This document shows positions 41,940 to 50,409 of a stretch of 64,000 nt of DNA, in pieces. Under the pieces are notes generated by a model, which was not told where the DNA came from, searched no databases, and saw nothing but the letters and a program-made list of their open reading frames with translations. Positions within the stretch are counted from its first letter, which is position 1. Each line of letters opens with the position of its first letter. Both the position numbers and the translations under genes were made by a program. This stretch comes from Rhizobium metallidurans (lineage in GTDB: Bacteria > Pseudomonadota > Alphaproteobacteria > Rhizobiales > Rhizobiaceae). The stretch is taken from the NCBI RefSeq assembly GCF_014196505.1, contig NZ_JACIDW010000001.1, forward strand, positions 806,001 to 870,000. Reading direction: 5' to 3'.

Positions 41940-42698
41940 ATGACCGTTCATTTCATCGGCGCTGGCCCGGGTGCCGCGGATCTCATCACCGTGCGCGGCC
42001 GCGATCTCATCGGAAAATGCCCTGTGTGCCTTTACGCCGGTTCGATCGTTTCGCCCGACCTGCTCGCTTATTGCCCGCCGGGCGCGCGGATCGTCGATAC
42101 CGCTCCCATGTCGCTCGACGAGATAGAAGCCGAATATCTGCGTGCGGCCAATGCCGGAGAGGATGTCTCGCGCCTGCACTCGGGCGACCTTTCTGTCTGG
42201 AGCGCTGTCGCGGAACAGATCCGTCGCCTGGAGAAGCATGGGATCGCCTACACGATGACACCCGGCGTGCCGTCTTTTGCCGCGGCCGCGGCCGCGCTCC
42301 GGCGCGAGCTCACCATTCCGGAAGTCGCGCAGAGCCTCGTCCTGACGCGGGTATCGGGCAGGGCGTCGCCGATGCCCGATGGCGAGACCTTGACGCAATT
42401 CGGCGCAACCGGCGCTACGCTTGCCATCCATCTCGCCATTCACGCGCTGGACCGGGTCGTCAACGATCTCACGCCGCTCTACGGCGCCGAATGCCCGGTC
42501 GCCATCGTGGTGAAGGCGAGCTGGGAGGATGAAAGGATCGTGCGCGGCACGTTGGGAGACATCGAGGCCAAGGTGGCAGCCGAGCCGATCGAGCGGACAG
42601 CAATCATCTTCGTCGGCCCATCCCTGTCGTCGACCGACTTTCGCGAGAGTTCTCTTTATGACGCGACCTATCAGCGTCGCTTTAGAGGGCGACAGTAA
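41940..42698 (+). CDS. cobM: Precorrin-4 C11-methyltransferase
   Basis: SAM-dependent methyltransferase of 252 aa. Family markers are [57 protein letters not shown], and [24 protein letters not shown], followed by [23 protein letters not shown] precedes the ATG, ten bases after cobL. Last cob gene in view; cobalt insertion (cobN, S, T) and late steps are not in this window. Confidence 0.95.
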   Translation: MTVHFIGAGPGAADLITVRGRDLIGKCPVCLYAGSIVSPDLLAYCPPGARIVDTAPMSLDEIEAEYLRAANAGEDVSRLHSGDLSVWSAVAEQIRRLEKHGIAYTMTPGVPSFAAAAAALRRELTIPEVAQSLVLTRVSGRASPMPDGETLTQFGATGATLAIHLAIHALDRVVNDLTPLYGAECPVAIVVKASWEDERIVRGTLGDIEAKVAAEPIERTAIIFVGPSLSSTDFRESSLYDATYQRRFRGRQ

Positions 42699-42720
42699 AG
42701 CGATCGCAAGACCTTAACGC

Positions 42721-42745
42721 CCGAGCCGCGACATCGGCGGCTCGG
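42721..42745 (+). terminator. Perfect 9-bp hairpin after cobM
   Basis: CCGAGCCGC (42721-42729) pairs with GCGGCTCGG (42737-42745) around a seven-base loop, 22 bases after the cobM stop. No T-run follows, so it may work as an RNA end-protecting structure or a Rho-assisted terminator. Confidence 0.5.
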
Positions 42746-42841
42746 ACGCCTGCGCCCCGGCCCGCTCGGCGCGCTTTGAGGCGCGATGTTATCCACAGCG
42801 CCCAATATCTCCCGAGAACGCATCAAAATCCCTGCCTGCAA

Positions 42842-42860
42842 GGTTAATGTGGCATTAACC
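42842..42860. promoter_or_regulatory. CtrA-type box within a perfect 8-3-8 inverted repeat
   Basis: TTAATGTGGCATTAAC (42844-42859) fits the alphaproteobacterial CtrA consensus TTAA-N7-TTAAC exactly. It is embedded in a perfect palindrome, GGTTAATG-TGG-CATTAACC (42842-42860). It lies 462 bases upstream of the LuxR-type start chosen here, so it may serve a distal promoter or an unannotated RNA. Confidence 0.5.
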
Positions 42861-42966
42861 AATTGGATTAGCTTGCTTTCGTCATCCCGCTACGGAGGCG
42901 TTGCCAGAGTATTGACTGGGCCGGTAGTTGCTTTGTCTATGTCAGAACAATACGGAATTTGACACT

Positions 42967-43015
42967 ATACCGTGGACCGAAAAAACAAACGATTATTATC
43001 GTTAAGAAACGGTAT
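42967..43015. repeat. Nested inverted repeats in the AT-rich leader
   Basis: Inner arms AACGAT (42988-42993) and ATCGTT (42998-43003) flank TATT. Outer arms ATACCGT (42967-42973) and ACGGTAT (43009-43015) enclose them. Both pairs are perfect. This could be a regulator-binding site with two half-site sets or an RNA structure in the leader of the downstream regulator. Confidence 0.45.
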
Positions 43016-43321
43016 TTCCAAAGAATAAATGACATAAGCTTCTTGATTGATGTTTTTTCTATGGAGTAAAAATTAATTCCTGTTTTTAGCATGTGGAGGT
43101 ACAATTTTATATACTGGGCATTTTTAATCTAAGTCTGACGAAATATTTTGTATTGATTGTCACTACTGATGTATGTAGGTTCTTAACAAAGTAGAAACCA
43201 CACGCGATAAGTGATCCAAAACGGATAAACTACTTTTCTGACTTAATACACGCCGATGTCCCCCGAGTATTGCATTTCGTTGCGAATGGTCACCTCTAAC
43301 ACTATTGAGTATGAGGCTAGT

Positions 43322-44110
43322 ATGAATTACGTACCTTCGGAATTTGAAAGCGGACGCACGCCTGTCAACAGACTTCAGGCCGTTGCCGTGGCACCCAGAG
43401 CGCTTAGCGACCTGGGTGAGATGAAGGCTCTGGGCGAGGACCGGTGCCTGCTGATCATCGACAGCAGAACACTCGAGCGGGAATGCCTTGCGACGACGCT
43501 GACGCAGAACGGCCTCGGCATGAAGGCTTGCGCGGTGGGCTCGGTGGCGGAATGGCGGCGCAAGAAAGACGCGACGCAGCGCGTGAAGGCGGTTCTGCTC
43601 AACATCACCGGCCGCGCATCGAGCGATGGCGCTCTTTACGAAGAGATTTCCAGCATCGCAACGGAGCTTGCGCCGGCACCTGTCGTCATCCTCGCCGATG
43701 GCGACGATCTCCACCAGACGCTCCGGGCGATCGAGCATGGCGCGCGCGGGTTCATCCCCACGTCGGTGGGCATTGAAGTCTGTGTCGAGGCCATCGGGCT
43801 GGCCGTCGCGGGCGGCACCTTCATCGTTGCCGGCAAGAGCTTCACCTCGTCCGCTCCCGTCGACAACGCGCCACGGCAGAAAGAGCTGTCACGCATGTTC
43901 ACGCTGCGCCAGGCCGAAGTCGTGCAGGCGTTGCGCAAGGGCAAGGCGAACAAGATCATCGCCTATGAGCTCAATCTGCGCGAAAGCACCGTCAAGGTTC
44001 ACATCCGCAACATCATGAAGAAGCTCAAGGCGACCAACCGTACCGAGGTGGCCTACAAGCTTAATGATCTGTTCCAGTCCGACTCACGCTGGAGCGCTTC
44101 GGCGGAATAG
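43322..44110 (+). CDS. LuxR/FixJ-type regulator with a degenerate receiver
   Basis: Regulator of 262 aa from ATG 43322 (GAGG five bases upstream); an ATG at 43256 is also in frame. The receiver-like domain reads CLLIIDSRTLERECLATTL, with only one acid where receivers have two. At the phosphorylation position it has VLLNITGR, Asn instead of Asp, so normal phosphorylation is unlikely. The GARGFIPTSVGIEVCVEAI segment keeps the receiver fold. The C-terminal LuxR helix-turn-helix is intact (FTLRQAEVVQALRKGKANKIIAYELNLRESTVKVHIRNIMKKLKA). Its long AT-rich leader and position near polysaccharide genes suggest a surface or lifestyle regulator; this is inferred. Confidence 0.85.
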   Translation: MNYVPSEFESGRTPVNRLQAVAVAPRALSDLGEMKALGEDRCLLIIDSRTLERECLATTLTQNGLGMKACAVGSVAEWRRKKDATQRVKAVLLNITGRASSDGALYEEISSIATELAPAPVVILADGDDLHQTLRAIEHGARGFIPTSVGIEVCVEAIGLAVAGGTFIVAGKSFTSSAPVDNAPRQKELSRMFTLRQAEVVQALRKGKANKIIAYELNLRESTVKVHIRNIMKKLKATNRTEVAYKLNDLFQSDSRWSASAE

Positions 44111-44115
44111 GGCAT

Positions 44116-45159
44116 CTACGCGGTGCTATCCGTCTGGACCTGGTGGTTCTCGCTAATGGCGCCGGACGGGCTCAGCGATCCTCTATCACCTGTTGCTATC
44201 TCCTGGCCGTCGGGGTGCACCCGGCGGCCAAGGATTTGCCGATAGCCCTTCCTCGAGAACGGCTGTAGCAATTGCCCAATGAAGCTGTCGGCGACGCGGC
44301 CGCTGATGCCGATGTTCGATGGCGGACGACGGTCGGGATTGAAGTACGTGCCGAACAACTGATCCCACAAGACAAGATTCTCGCCATAGTTCGTATTTCC
44401 CTCGGCCAGCACGCGCGAATGATGCCAGCGATGCAGTCGCGGCGTGCTGAAGATCAGATCGAGCGGGCCCGTACGCACGTCTATGTTGCAGTGGGTGAGA
44501 AGGCCGATGAAGGCGGTTACCGCGCCGATCCATAGAAAGACCGGCAACGGCGCACCGAGCAGATAGAGCGGGAGTTGGCTGAGTGCGATCTTGAACAGCG
44601 AGTCCATGAAATGGAACCTGCCCGTATTGACGACCCAAAGCCGCTCGACGCTGTGATGAAGGGCATGAAACCGCCAGAGCGACAGGATCTCATGAGCCGC
44701 GCGGTGGGCGACATAGAGTCCGAACTCGGCGATTACCAATCCAAGAGCCACCTGTAGCATCAGGGGCCAGCTGCCGGGCCACATGTCGGGCAAGCCAATG
44801 ACAAACGGATGCGCGACCGTCGCGACCGCCATTGGCGCGGTTGCGCCCATTGCGGCGGCCAGCTGTACGCCACCCTTGCTGAGCAATGTGTGCGCTATGT
44901 CGTTGAACGTCTCTCCATCGCGGTTCAACCATTGCTTCTCGAAGGGCATTACGCGCTCGAACATGGCGATTGCGAAGACGATCGCCAGGTAGACCACGTT
45001 GAACCACAGCAGCGGCGCCTGTGCCTTAAAGGCAAAGCCCGCGCCGACCAAGCCGGCTGCGAAAAGCGCCGGCCACAGTATCCATGAAAGCAGCACGTAG
45101 GGAGGCGATGCGCTCTTGTCGGTCACGTGCATTCTCCGCGGAACTTCGAAGTCATTCAT
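44116..45159 (-). CDS. Fatty acid hydroxylase/sterol desaturase-family membrane protein
   Basis: Integral membrane di-iron oxygenase of 347 aa from ATG 45159 (MNDFEVPRRM); the open frame extends to 45252. Several hydrophobic helices are followed by the three histidine boxes: HRAAHE (about residue 155), FHALHHS, and LHRWHHS (about residue 246). Other landmarks are NIDVRTGPLDLIFSTP and NYGENLVLWDQLFGTYF, typical of this superfamily. It could hydroxylate a lipid, carotenoid or hopanoid. It is convergent with the LuxR-type gene, five bases apart, and divergent from the DMT transporter. Confidence 0.85.
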   Translation of the reverse strand: MNDFEVPRRMHVTDKSASPPYVLLSWILWPALFAAGLVGAGFAFKAQAPLLWFNVVYLAIVFAIAMFERVMPFEKQWLNRDGETFNDIAHTLLSKGGVQLAAAMGATAPMAVATVAHPFVIGLPDMWPGSWPLMLQVALGLVIAEFGLYVAHRAAHEILSLWRFHALHHSVERLWVVNTGRFHFMDSLFKIALSQLPLYLLGAPLPVFLWIGAVTAFIGLLTHCNIDVRTGPLDLIFSTPRLHRWHHSRVLAEGNTNYGENLVLWDQLFGTYFNPDRRPPSNIGISGRVADSFIGQLLQPFSRKGYRQILGRRVHPDGQEIATGDRGSLSPSGAISENHQVQTDSTA

Positions 45160-45317
45160 TGATACACTACGATTGTGGCTCGCATGCAAGATGGCGCGTT
45201 CAAGCAACGATGCGCGCGGCGCCACGCCCATGCCGGGGCCAAAACTAGCCATTGTTCCCTCGGCAACTTCTTGCTACGTGCTCACCATCATCAATGCCGC
45301 ATTCAGGCTGCCACACC

Positions 45318-46220
45318 ATGCAAGTCCGCGCTTCAGACACCTCGCCCAACCCGCTCGTTGGTATTGCATTGTCATGCGCGGGTTATTCGCTGTTTGCGAT
45401 TCAGGATGCTGTGGTGAAGTGGCTGGTTGCAGACTATGCGGTTCCGCAGATTCTGTTCATCCGCAGCGTGATCATCGTCGCGGTGGCGGGTTTCATGGTC
45501 AGGCGGTTGCGCCATCCCTCCATCCTGAAGAGTGCTCACCGTGGCTCGCTCGTCCTTCGCGCCATGCTGATGCTGGGCGCCTGGATGGCCTACTATTCCG
45601 CCGCCAGGCATCTGGGCCTTGCCGAGATCACGACCATGTACTTCTCGGCGCCGATCATCGTTATCTTCCTTTCCATTCTCGTGTTGAAGGAAAATGTGGG
45701 GCCAATGCGATGGTTTGCATGTTTCGCGGGCTTTGCCGGCGTAATTGTCGCCGCCAATCCCACCCAGTCCCCAAGCCTCGGACCAACGCTCATGGTGCTG
45801 TTCGCGGGCTTCTGCTGGGCATGGAGCACCGTGCTTGTCCGTCTGGTCAGTCGCTTCGAAAGCACGCTGAACCAGATGATGGCGACCAGCTTCCTTTTTG
45901 CCATCGCCTGCGGAATCATGCTGCCATGGGTTTGGAAATCGCCGGATCTCGAAGGATGGGCGCTGATGCTCGGACTAGGCGCGGTGTCGGCGCTCGGGCA
46001 GTTCCTGCTTTACGAGGGGTACCGGCACGCGCCGGCATCGACGCTTGCTCCCATGGAATACAGCGGTCTCGTCTGGGCATTTCTCTTCGGCTATCTCATC
46101 TGGTCGGAAATCCCGACCGTGAACGTCGTGGCAGGCGCGGTTCTGATCGTCTGCTCAAGCCTCCTGCTGGTCTGGTGGGAGCGCCGCGCGGTGCTTGCCA
46201 GCCGCCGTATGGCTGCCTAA
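45318..46220 (+). CDS. EamA/DMT-superfamily transporter
   Basis: Ten-helix drug/metabolite transporter of 300 aa with two EamA repeats. The first begins GIALSCAGYSLFAIQDAVVKWLV and ends LGLAEITTMYFSAPIIVIFLSILVLKENVG. The second begins GFCWAWSTVLVRLVSRFE and ends LAPMEYSGLVWAFLFGYLIWSEIP. ATG 45318 (MQVRASD) is preferred to the open extension to 45252, which overlaps the divergent gene. The substrate is unknown. Confidence 0.88.
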   Translation: MQVRASDTSPNPLVGIALSCAGYSLFAIQDAVVKWLVADYAVPQILFIRSVIIVAVAGFMVRRLRHPSILKSAHRGSLVLRAMLMLGAWMAYYSAARHLGLAEITTMYFSAPIIVIFLSILVLKENVGPMRWFACFAGFAGVIVAANPTQSPSLGPTLMVLFAGFCWAWSTVLVRLVSRFESTLNQMMATSFLFAIACGIMLPWVWKSPDLEGWALMLGLGAVSALGQFLLYEGYRHAPASTLAPMEYSGLVWAFLFGYLIWSEIPTVNVVAGAVLIVCSSLLLVWWERRAVLASRRMAA

Positions 46221-46242
46221 TCGTTTCCCCTTGGGCAGCCAT
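46209..46242 (+). terminator. 9-bp stem-loop overlapping the DMT transporter stop
   Basis: ATGGCTGCC (46209-46217) pairs perfectly with GGCAGCCAT (46234-46242) across a 16-base loop that contains the stop codon. There is no T-run. It is a plausible 3' end structure for the transporter message. Confidence 0.4.
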
Positions 46243-47106
46243 CAGTCGTCGCGCCACGCGAGACAAAAACGCGGCATGAAGAATACTTCCGGTTGTCGCG
46301 CTTTCCGTGCCCGTTATTCCAAGTAACGCCATCGTAGTTATCGGTATATCCGAAATGATGACGTGATGGCGCGAATATACCGGTGTCAATGATGGGCGTA
46401 TCTGCTATTTTCTATTCGTCGGTCATTCGGTTCAATCTTCACTGTATCAAATTGAAATTTGACTATTGCATGGATGGATTTTTGCGCTTAGCATTGTTTC
46501 ATGTTAATAATAATGTGAATGAGAACAATATCGTCGAGTGCGGCTTCCTTAGAGTCTATGTATAGTTTCCGGAAAGTTCTTTTCCGGAGGTGTCGTCTGT
46601 GTGCTTTCGGGGGAAAAAATGAGGAAACAACAAAGAATAATCGGCCCCGTCGATGAAAGCTCTGATGAGATACTTTGCCTTTCTCGCGTCGAGAATTCCC
46701 CCGTCGGAACAACCATCTCCAATCAAGGTATCTTTGAGCTCTCGCCCTCGTTGATAAATTTTGGCTCGTCCGATGAAATCGCTCGTCGACGGCACTCCCT
46801 GCTCAGAAAATCTCACCGGTCGCGTGCGTTTTCGCGTTGCCGTTCCGCCGGACGACGGGGCGATATCTGAACGCGCAAGCTGCTTTTCATCGCGACATGA
46901 GTGAGATGACATTTGAGGCGCACGCTGATGGCAGAGGGACTTACGGAGTTTGTGGTCGTTGGCGCGAGCCAAGCCGTCCCGTGCGGGAAGGCCGGCATCG
47001 CCCGGCGGTCGATGCATGCGGAGCCGCTTGCTGTTCGGGTGATCCATAAGGCGCGGCTTGAAAACGGATGCCGGCGTTGCATCCGCGGCGTCGATAGCAG
47101 GGGTCG
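46221..47106. other. Long region without a well-supported gene
   Basis: About 890 bases. The part 46370-46620 is AT-rich and holds a 7-2-7 inverted repeat, TCAAATT-GA-AATTTGA (46447-46462). From 46780 the base composition returns to GC-rich. One short frame with a good ribosome site starts at 46619 (listed separately). A frame on the minus strand (46813-47466) has no familiar sequence. The region may hold a decayed gene or a regulatory RNA. Confidence 0.4.
46619..46870 (+). CDS. Doubtful small protein
   Basis: Predicted protein of 83 aa (MRKQQRIIGPVDESSDEILCL...). ATG 46619 follows TTTCGGGGGAAAAA, a good ribosome site, and lies after an AT-rich stretch that could be a promoter. The first 55 residues have balanced composition; the last 25 are arginine- and serine-rich, as expected if the frame has shifted or the ORF is chance. 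I recognise no family. Confidence 0.3.
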   Translation: MRKQQRIIGPVDESSDEILCLSRVENSPVGTTISNQGIFELSPSLINFGSSDEIARRRHSLLRKSHRSRAFSRCRSAGRRGDI

Positions 47107-47400
47107 ATGACGATGACGATGGCGTGGAAGAGTGCGCGCAAGCGCAGCGTTACGTTTCGCAAACGCCGCCAGCGGGATGAGCCCTTTGCCTGGAGCATGC
47201 AGCCCTATCGGGAGACCGGGCCACGGGTGATGACCTGCATGGCGCTCGTCATGCCCGAAAATGGATCGGGCCTCGGTCGTGCCCATAATTGGATCGTGCT
47301 GATCAGCAACGAAATAAAAGCGCGCGCCTATCAGCACATGACGGTCGAAATGCAGGGTTCGTATGGCTTTGAAGACGACGACGATCAGCCGGACGAGTGA
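47107..47400 (+). CDS. Small hypothetical protein
   Basis: Predicted protein of 97 aa. It starts with three in-frame ATGs (47107, 47110-47115 region) after AGGGG; the third gives the best ribosome-site spacing. The N-terminus is basic (MAWKSARKRSVTFRKRRQR) and the C-terminus acidic (YGFEDDDDQPDE). The centre includes HNWIVLISNEIKARAYQHMTVEMQ. No family is recognised. The alternation of basic and acidic ends and the balanced middle make it more credible than its neighbours, but it stays uncertain. Confidence 0.4.
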   Translation: MTMTMAWKSARKRSVTFRKRRQRDEPFAWSMQPYRETGPRVMTCMALVMPENGSGLGRAHNWIVLISNEIKARAYQHMTVEMQGSYGFEDDDDQPDE

Positions 47401-47780
47401 CTGCTCGGCGGGAGTTCTGAAGAACGAAATTCTGGCCTCTTCAAGTATAGATTCGCGTAATCTCAATTATATCTGAAATTATACGACGGTTCTGACTGCG
47501 CGTCACCGTCAGCTCATAGACAGCTGTCGCTTTGCGGATGGCGTTGCTTCCTGAGCCGAGGCATTTGAATGCTGCCTACTATTGCTTTCTGCGCGGTTCA
47601 CCTTGCGTCTCGTTCGAGCGCTCTCATCCCCGAGGGCTGATCGGCAGCCAAATATTCTACTACTGAAGCGGTCGATATTTGCGGATGTTCCAAACGCTTA
47701 CTATTGGTTTGTATTTTTCAACGTTACTCCAACGCCAAGTCGTATAATCGGAAAAACTACGGGTTCTGACGTATTCCTGT

Positions 47781-47809
47781 TTCGAAATACTAAATAAGGA
47801 GTATTCGAA
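47781..47809. promoter_or_regulatory. Long dyad with one bulged base
   Basis: TTCGAAATACT (47781-47791) and AGTATTCGAA (47800-47809) pair over ten bases with a single extra A in the left arm, around AAATAAGG. A further GTATTC half-site lies at 47771-47776. It sits 60 bases before the transferase start. It could be an operator or a leader hairpin that places AAGGAG in the loop. Confidence 0.45.
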
Positions 47810-47827
47810 GGCGAATTGTTGTGTTTA

Positions 47828-47843
47828 TTAATCTTGTGTTAAC
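47828..47843. promoter_or_regulatory. CtrA-type box before the sugar-phosphate transferase gene
   Basis: TTAATCTTGTGTTAAC matches TTAA-N7-TTAAC exactly. It ends 26 bases before the start codon at 47870, so binding would lie near or over the transcription start, which favours repression. It is the second exact match in this window; the other precedes the LuxR-type gene. Confidence 0.5.
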
Positions 47844-47869
47844 TAGGCTGGCGGGTTGAGGATAACGTT

Positions 47870-49309
47870 ATGACCATGCCAGTGGAACACAGCTGGAACG
47901 TGCGGCTTTCAGCGAGAAATGATCGACGGTGGTTCAGCTTCAATGCTGTGGCGACCACCTATGTCGCCGCTATTCTTGATTTCGCGGTGCTATTCTTCGC
48001 AATCGCCGGAGGATACATGCTGTACGAGCAAGTATTCTTGGGTATGGATGGCGATTGGTCACGATATGCGGGTATTGGCCTGCTGGTCGCCACTGTTTTC
48101 GTCCTGGCACTGGGTGGAGCGGACGCCTACCGCCCCGCCGGGCTTCTGTCGTTTCGCAGGCAGATGGCGATCATCTGCACGTTTCTGCCAGCGGTCGTGG
48201 CATTTCTTCTTGCGATTGTTTTCTTCCTGAAGATCGGACCGATGGTCTCGCGCGGCGCCATTCTGTCGGCCGCCGTTCTGTCATTCGGCGCGCTGACGAC
48301 GCTCAGGCTCGCGTGGTATTCCTATCTGAACCGTGCGGTCGCTCACGCGTCTTTCCCGACCAGGCGGGTCCTGTTGATCTGCCCGGATTCGACACCGGTC
48401 GAGCCTCTCATCCACAAGGCCGCGCTTGGCGGGCTGTCCATCAAGCATACGATGCACCTGCGCGGCGCCGACGATACTCCGAGCCTGCTGCAGGACAGGC
48501 TTCAGAAAAACGGTATCACCGATGTCGATGAAGTCCTGATCGTCTGGGGCGATTATGCGAATGCGGCAGCGCTGGAAGAATGCCTGTCGGCTTTGCGCGA
48601 GTTCTGCGTTCCCGTGAGCGTGATGTTTTCGGGTCTCGTTGGCGATATCGCCCAGGGTTTTGCTCAGGACATCGGCGAGAGCCGTGCATTCCAGATCCAC
48701 CGCCCGCCGCTCGGTCTGGTCGAGCGTATCGTCAAGCGTTTGTTCGACATCTGTTTCTCGATCGCCGCGCTGACGGTGACGCTTCCGCTCTGCGCTTTGG
48801 TGGCGTTGGCCATCAAGGCCGATAGCAGCGGCCCGGTCTTCTTCATGCAGTGCCGCAAGGGACACAACGGCAAGCCATTCCGGATCCTGAAGTTTCGCAG
48901 CATGACGGTCATGGAAGATTCCGGCGACATCCGCCAGGCGACGCGCAACGATCCACGCGTTACCCGCGTCGGCGCCTTCATCCGCTCGACGAGCATCGAT
49001 GAGCTGCCGCAGTTCTGGAACGTGCTGCGCGGCGAGATGTCCGTGGTCGGCCCGCGTCCGCACGCCCTTGCGCATGACGATCTCTACGGAACGTTGATCG
49101 CTCAATACGCGTCTCGCCGGCATGTGAAGCCGGGCTTGACAGGCTGGGCGCAGATCAACGGACACAGGGGCGAGACGCCGACGGTCGACCGGATGGCGGA
49201 CCGGGTGCGTCACGACATCTGGTACATCAACAACTGGTCGTTGTGGCTGGATCTGAGGATCGTCGTGATGACGGCGATCGGCTTGCAGGATCGGAGCAAC
49301 GTCTACTGA
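47870..49309 (+). CDS. Polyprenyl-phosphate sugar-phosphate transferase (WcaJ/GumD-like)
   Basis: Membrane enzyme of 479 aa that starts polysaccharide repeat-unit synthesis by moving a sugar phosphate onto undecaprenyl phosphate. The N-terminal part has four to five helices (about residues 24-145), followed by a CoA-binding-like domain. The catalytic domain begins VKRLFDICFSIAALTVTLPLCALVALAIKADSSGPVFF and contains QCRKGHNGKPFRILKFRSM, DELPQFWNVLRGEMSVVGPRP and KPGLTGWAQINGHRGET, the PglC/WbaP core. TTGAGGATAACG precedes the ATG. It lies 50 bases upstream of the rml genes. Confidence 0.92.
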   Translation: MTMPVEHSWNVRLSARNDRRWFSFNAVATTYVAAILDFAVLFFAIAGGYMLYEQVFLGMDGDWSRYAGIGLLVATVFVLALGGADAYRPAGLLSFRRQMAIICTFLPAVVAFLLAIVFFLKIGPMVSRGAILSAAVLSFGALTTLRLAWYSYLNRAVAHASFPTRRVLLICPDSTPVEPLIHKAALGGLSIKHTMHLRGADDTPSLLQDRLQKNGITDVDEVLIVWGDYANAAALEECLSALREFCVPVSVMFSGLVGDIAQGFAQDIGESRAFQIHRPPLGLVERIVKRLFDICFSIAALTVTLPLCALVALAIKADSSGPVFFMQCRKGHNGKPFRILKFRSMTVMEDSGDIRQATRNDPRVTRVGAFIRSTSIDELPQFWNVLRGEMSVVGPRPHALAHDDLYGTLIAQYASRRHVKPGLTGWAQINGHRGETPTVDRMADRVRHDIWYINNWSLWLDLRIVVMTAIGLQDRSNVY

Positions 49310-49359
49310 AATTGCGTCGTCAATCCTGGTGTTTGCGTTGGTTGAGAGGTGCGTAGGCG

Positions 49360-50409
49360 ATGATACTTGTGACTGGGGGAGCCGGCTTCATTGGCTCGAA
49401 CTTCGTACTGGATTGGCTCGCGGAACACGACGAGCCGGTTGTCAATCTCGATGCGCTGACCTATGCGGGCAATCTGAACAACCTGCGGTCTCTCGAGAGC
49501 GATCCGCGTCATATCTTCGTGCATGGCAACATTGGCAATGCGGCACTGCTGAGCGATCTCTTTGCGCGCTATAAGCCCCGGGCCGTCGTCAATTTCGCGG
49601 CCGAAAGCCATGTGGACCGTTCGATCCACGGGCCGGAAGATTTCATCCAGACCAACATTCTCGGGACGTTTCGTCTGCTGGAAGCAGCGCGCGCCTATTG
49701 GGGTGGCCTCGAGAGCAAACACGATTTCCGCTTTCTGCACGTCTCGACAGACGAGGTCTTCGGAACCCTCGACGCTGACGATCCTGCTTTCAACGAGGAA
49801 ACGAGCTACCGGCCGAACAGCCCTTATTCCGCCAGCAAGGCGGCGAGCGACCATCTGGTTCGCGCCTATTTCCACACCTACGGGCTTCCTGTCGTCACGA
49901 CCAACTGCTCCAACAATTACGGTCCGCTGCATTTCCCGGAAAAGCTCATTCCGCTGGTCATCCACAACGCGCTGAAAGGCCGACCTCTGCCGATCTATGG
50001 CGATGGCATGCAGATCCGCGATTGGCTCTATGTAAAGGACCACTGCAGCGCTATCCGCCGCGTTCTGGAGGCGGGACGTCTGGGCGAAACCTATAATATC
50101 GGCGGCTGGAACGAGCGCGCCAACCTTCATGTCGTCACCACCCTCTGCGCAGTGCTCGACGAGTTGCAGCCGCGACCCGATGGCAAAAAGTATAGCGAGC
50201 AGATCGCCTTCGTCACAGACCGCCCCGGGCACGACCGGCGCTACGCGATCGATGCGCGCAAGATCGAGGCCGAGCTCGGCTGGCGTCCAGCGGAGACCTT
50301 CGAGAGCGGCATTCGCAAGACCGTCAGATGGTATCTCGCCAATGCCGATTGGGTCGAGAACGTGACCTCAGGCAGCTACCGCAACTGGGTGGAGAAGCAA
50401 TACGCATGA
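49360..50409 (+). CDS. rmlB: dTDP-glucose 4,6-dehydratase
   Basis: Extended SDR enzyme of 349 aa, second step of dTDP-L-rhamnose synthesis. It has the NAD motif [19 protein letters not shown], the Thr-Asp-Glu segment [10 protein letters not shown], and the catalytic [23 protein letters not shown] (Tyr-x3-Lys). Also visible is [17 protein letters not shown]. Its stop overlaps the rmlD start (ATGA). The cluster order is rmlB-D-A-C. Confidence 0.96.
   Translation: MILVTGGAGFIGSNFVLDWLAEHDEPVVNLDALTYAGNLNNLRSLESDPRHIFVHGNIGNAALLSDLFARYKPRAVVNFAAESHVDRSIHGPEDFIQTNILGTFRLLEAARAYWGGLESKHDFRFLHVSTDEVFGTLDADDPAFNEETSYRPNSPYSASKAASDHLVRAYFHTYGLPVVTTNCSNNYGPLHFPEKLIPLVIHNALKGRPLPIYGDGMQIRDWLYVKDHCSAIRRVLEAGRLGETYNIGGWNERANLHVVTTLCAVLDELQPRPDGKKYSEQIAFVTDRPGHDRRYAIDARKIEAELGWRPAETFESGIRKTVRWYLANADWVENVTSGSYRNWVEKQYA

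Larger units (their letters stand above)
42699..43321. other. AT-rich leader region of the LuxR-type regulator
   Basis: About 620 bases with no supported gene. From roughly 42780 on, the sequence is strongly AT-rich against a GC-rich genome. It contains an exact CtrA-type box at 42844-42859, a nested pair of inverted repeats at 42967-43015, and no familiar riboswitch. It looks like a large regulatory leader or a site for AT-preferring regulators such as MucR/Ros or H-NS-like proteins. It could also encode a small RNA; I cannot tell from sequence alone. Confidence 0.6.
47401..47869. other. Regulatory region upstream of the sugar-phosphate transferase
   Basis: About 470 bases with no supported gene, AT-rich from 47440 to 47500 and again from 47660 to the start codon. 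It contains a bulged inverted repeat (47781-47809) and an exact CtrA-type box (47828-47843), listed separately. The arrangement fits a complex promoter controlling the start of polysaccharide synthesis. Confidence 0.55.

Noticed and set aside
46813..47466. A 217-codon open frame on the minus strand
   Set aside because: Rich in Arg and His without familiar motifs; no ribosome site; overlaps a slightly more credible plus-strand frame.
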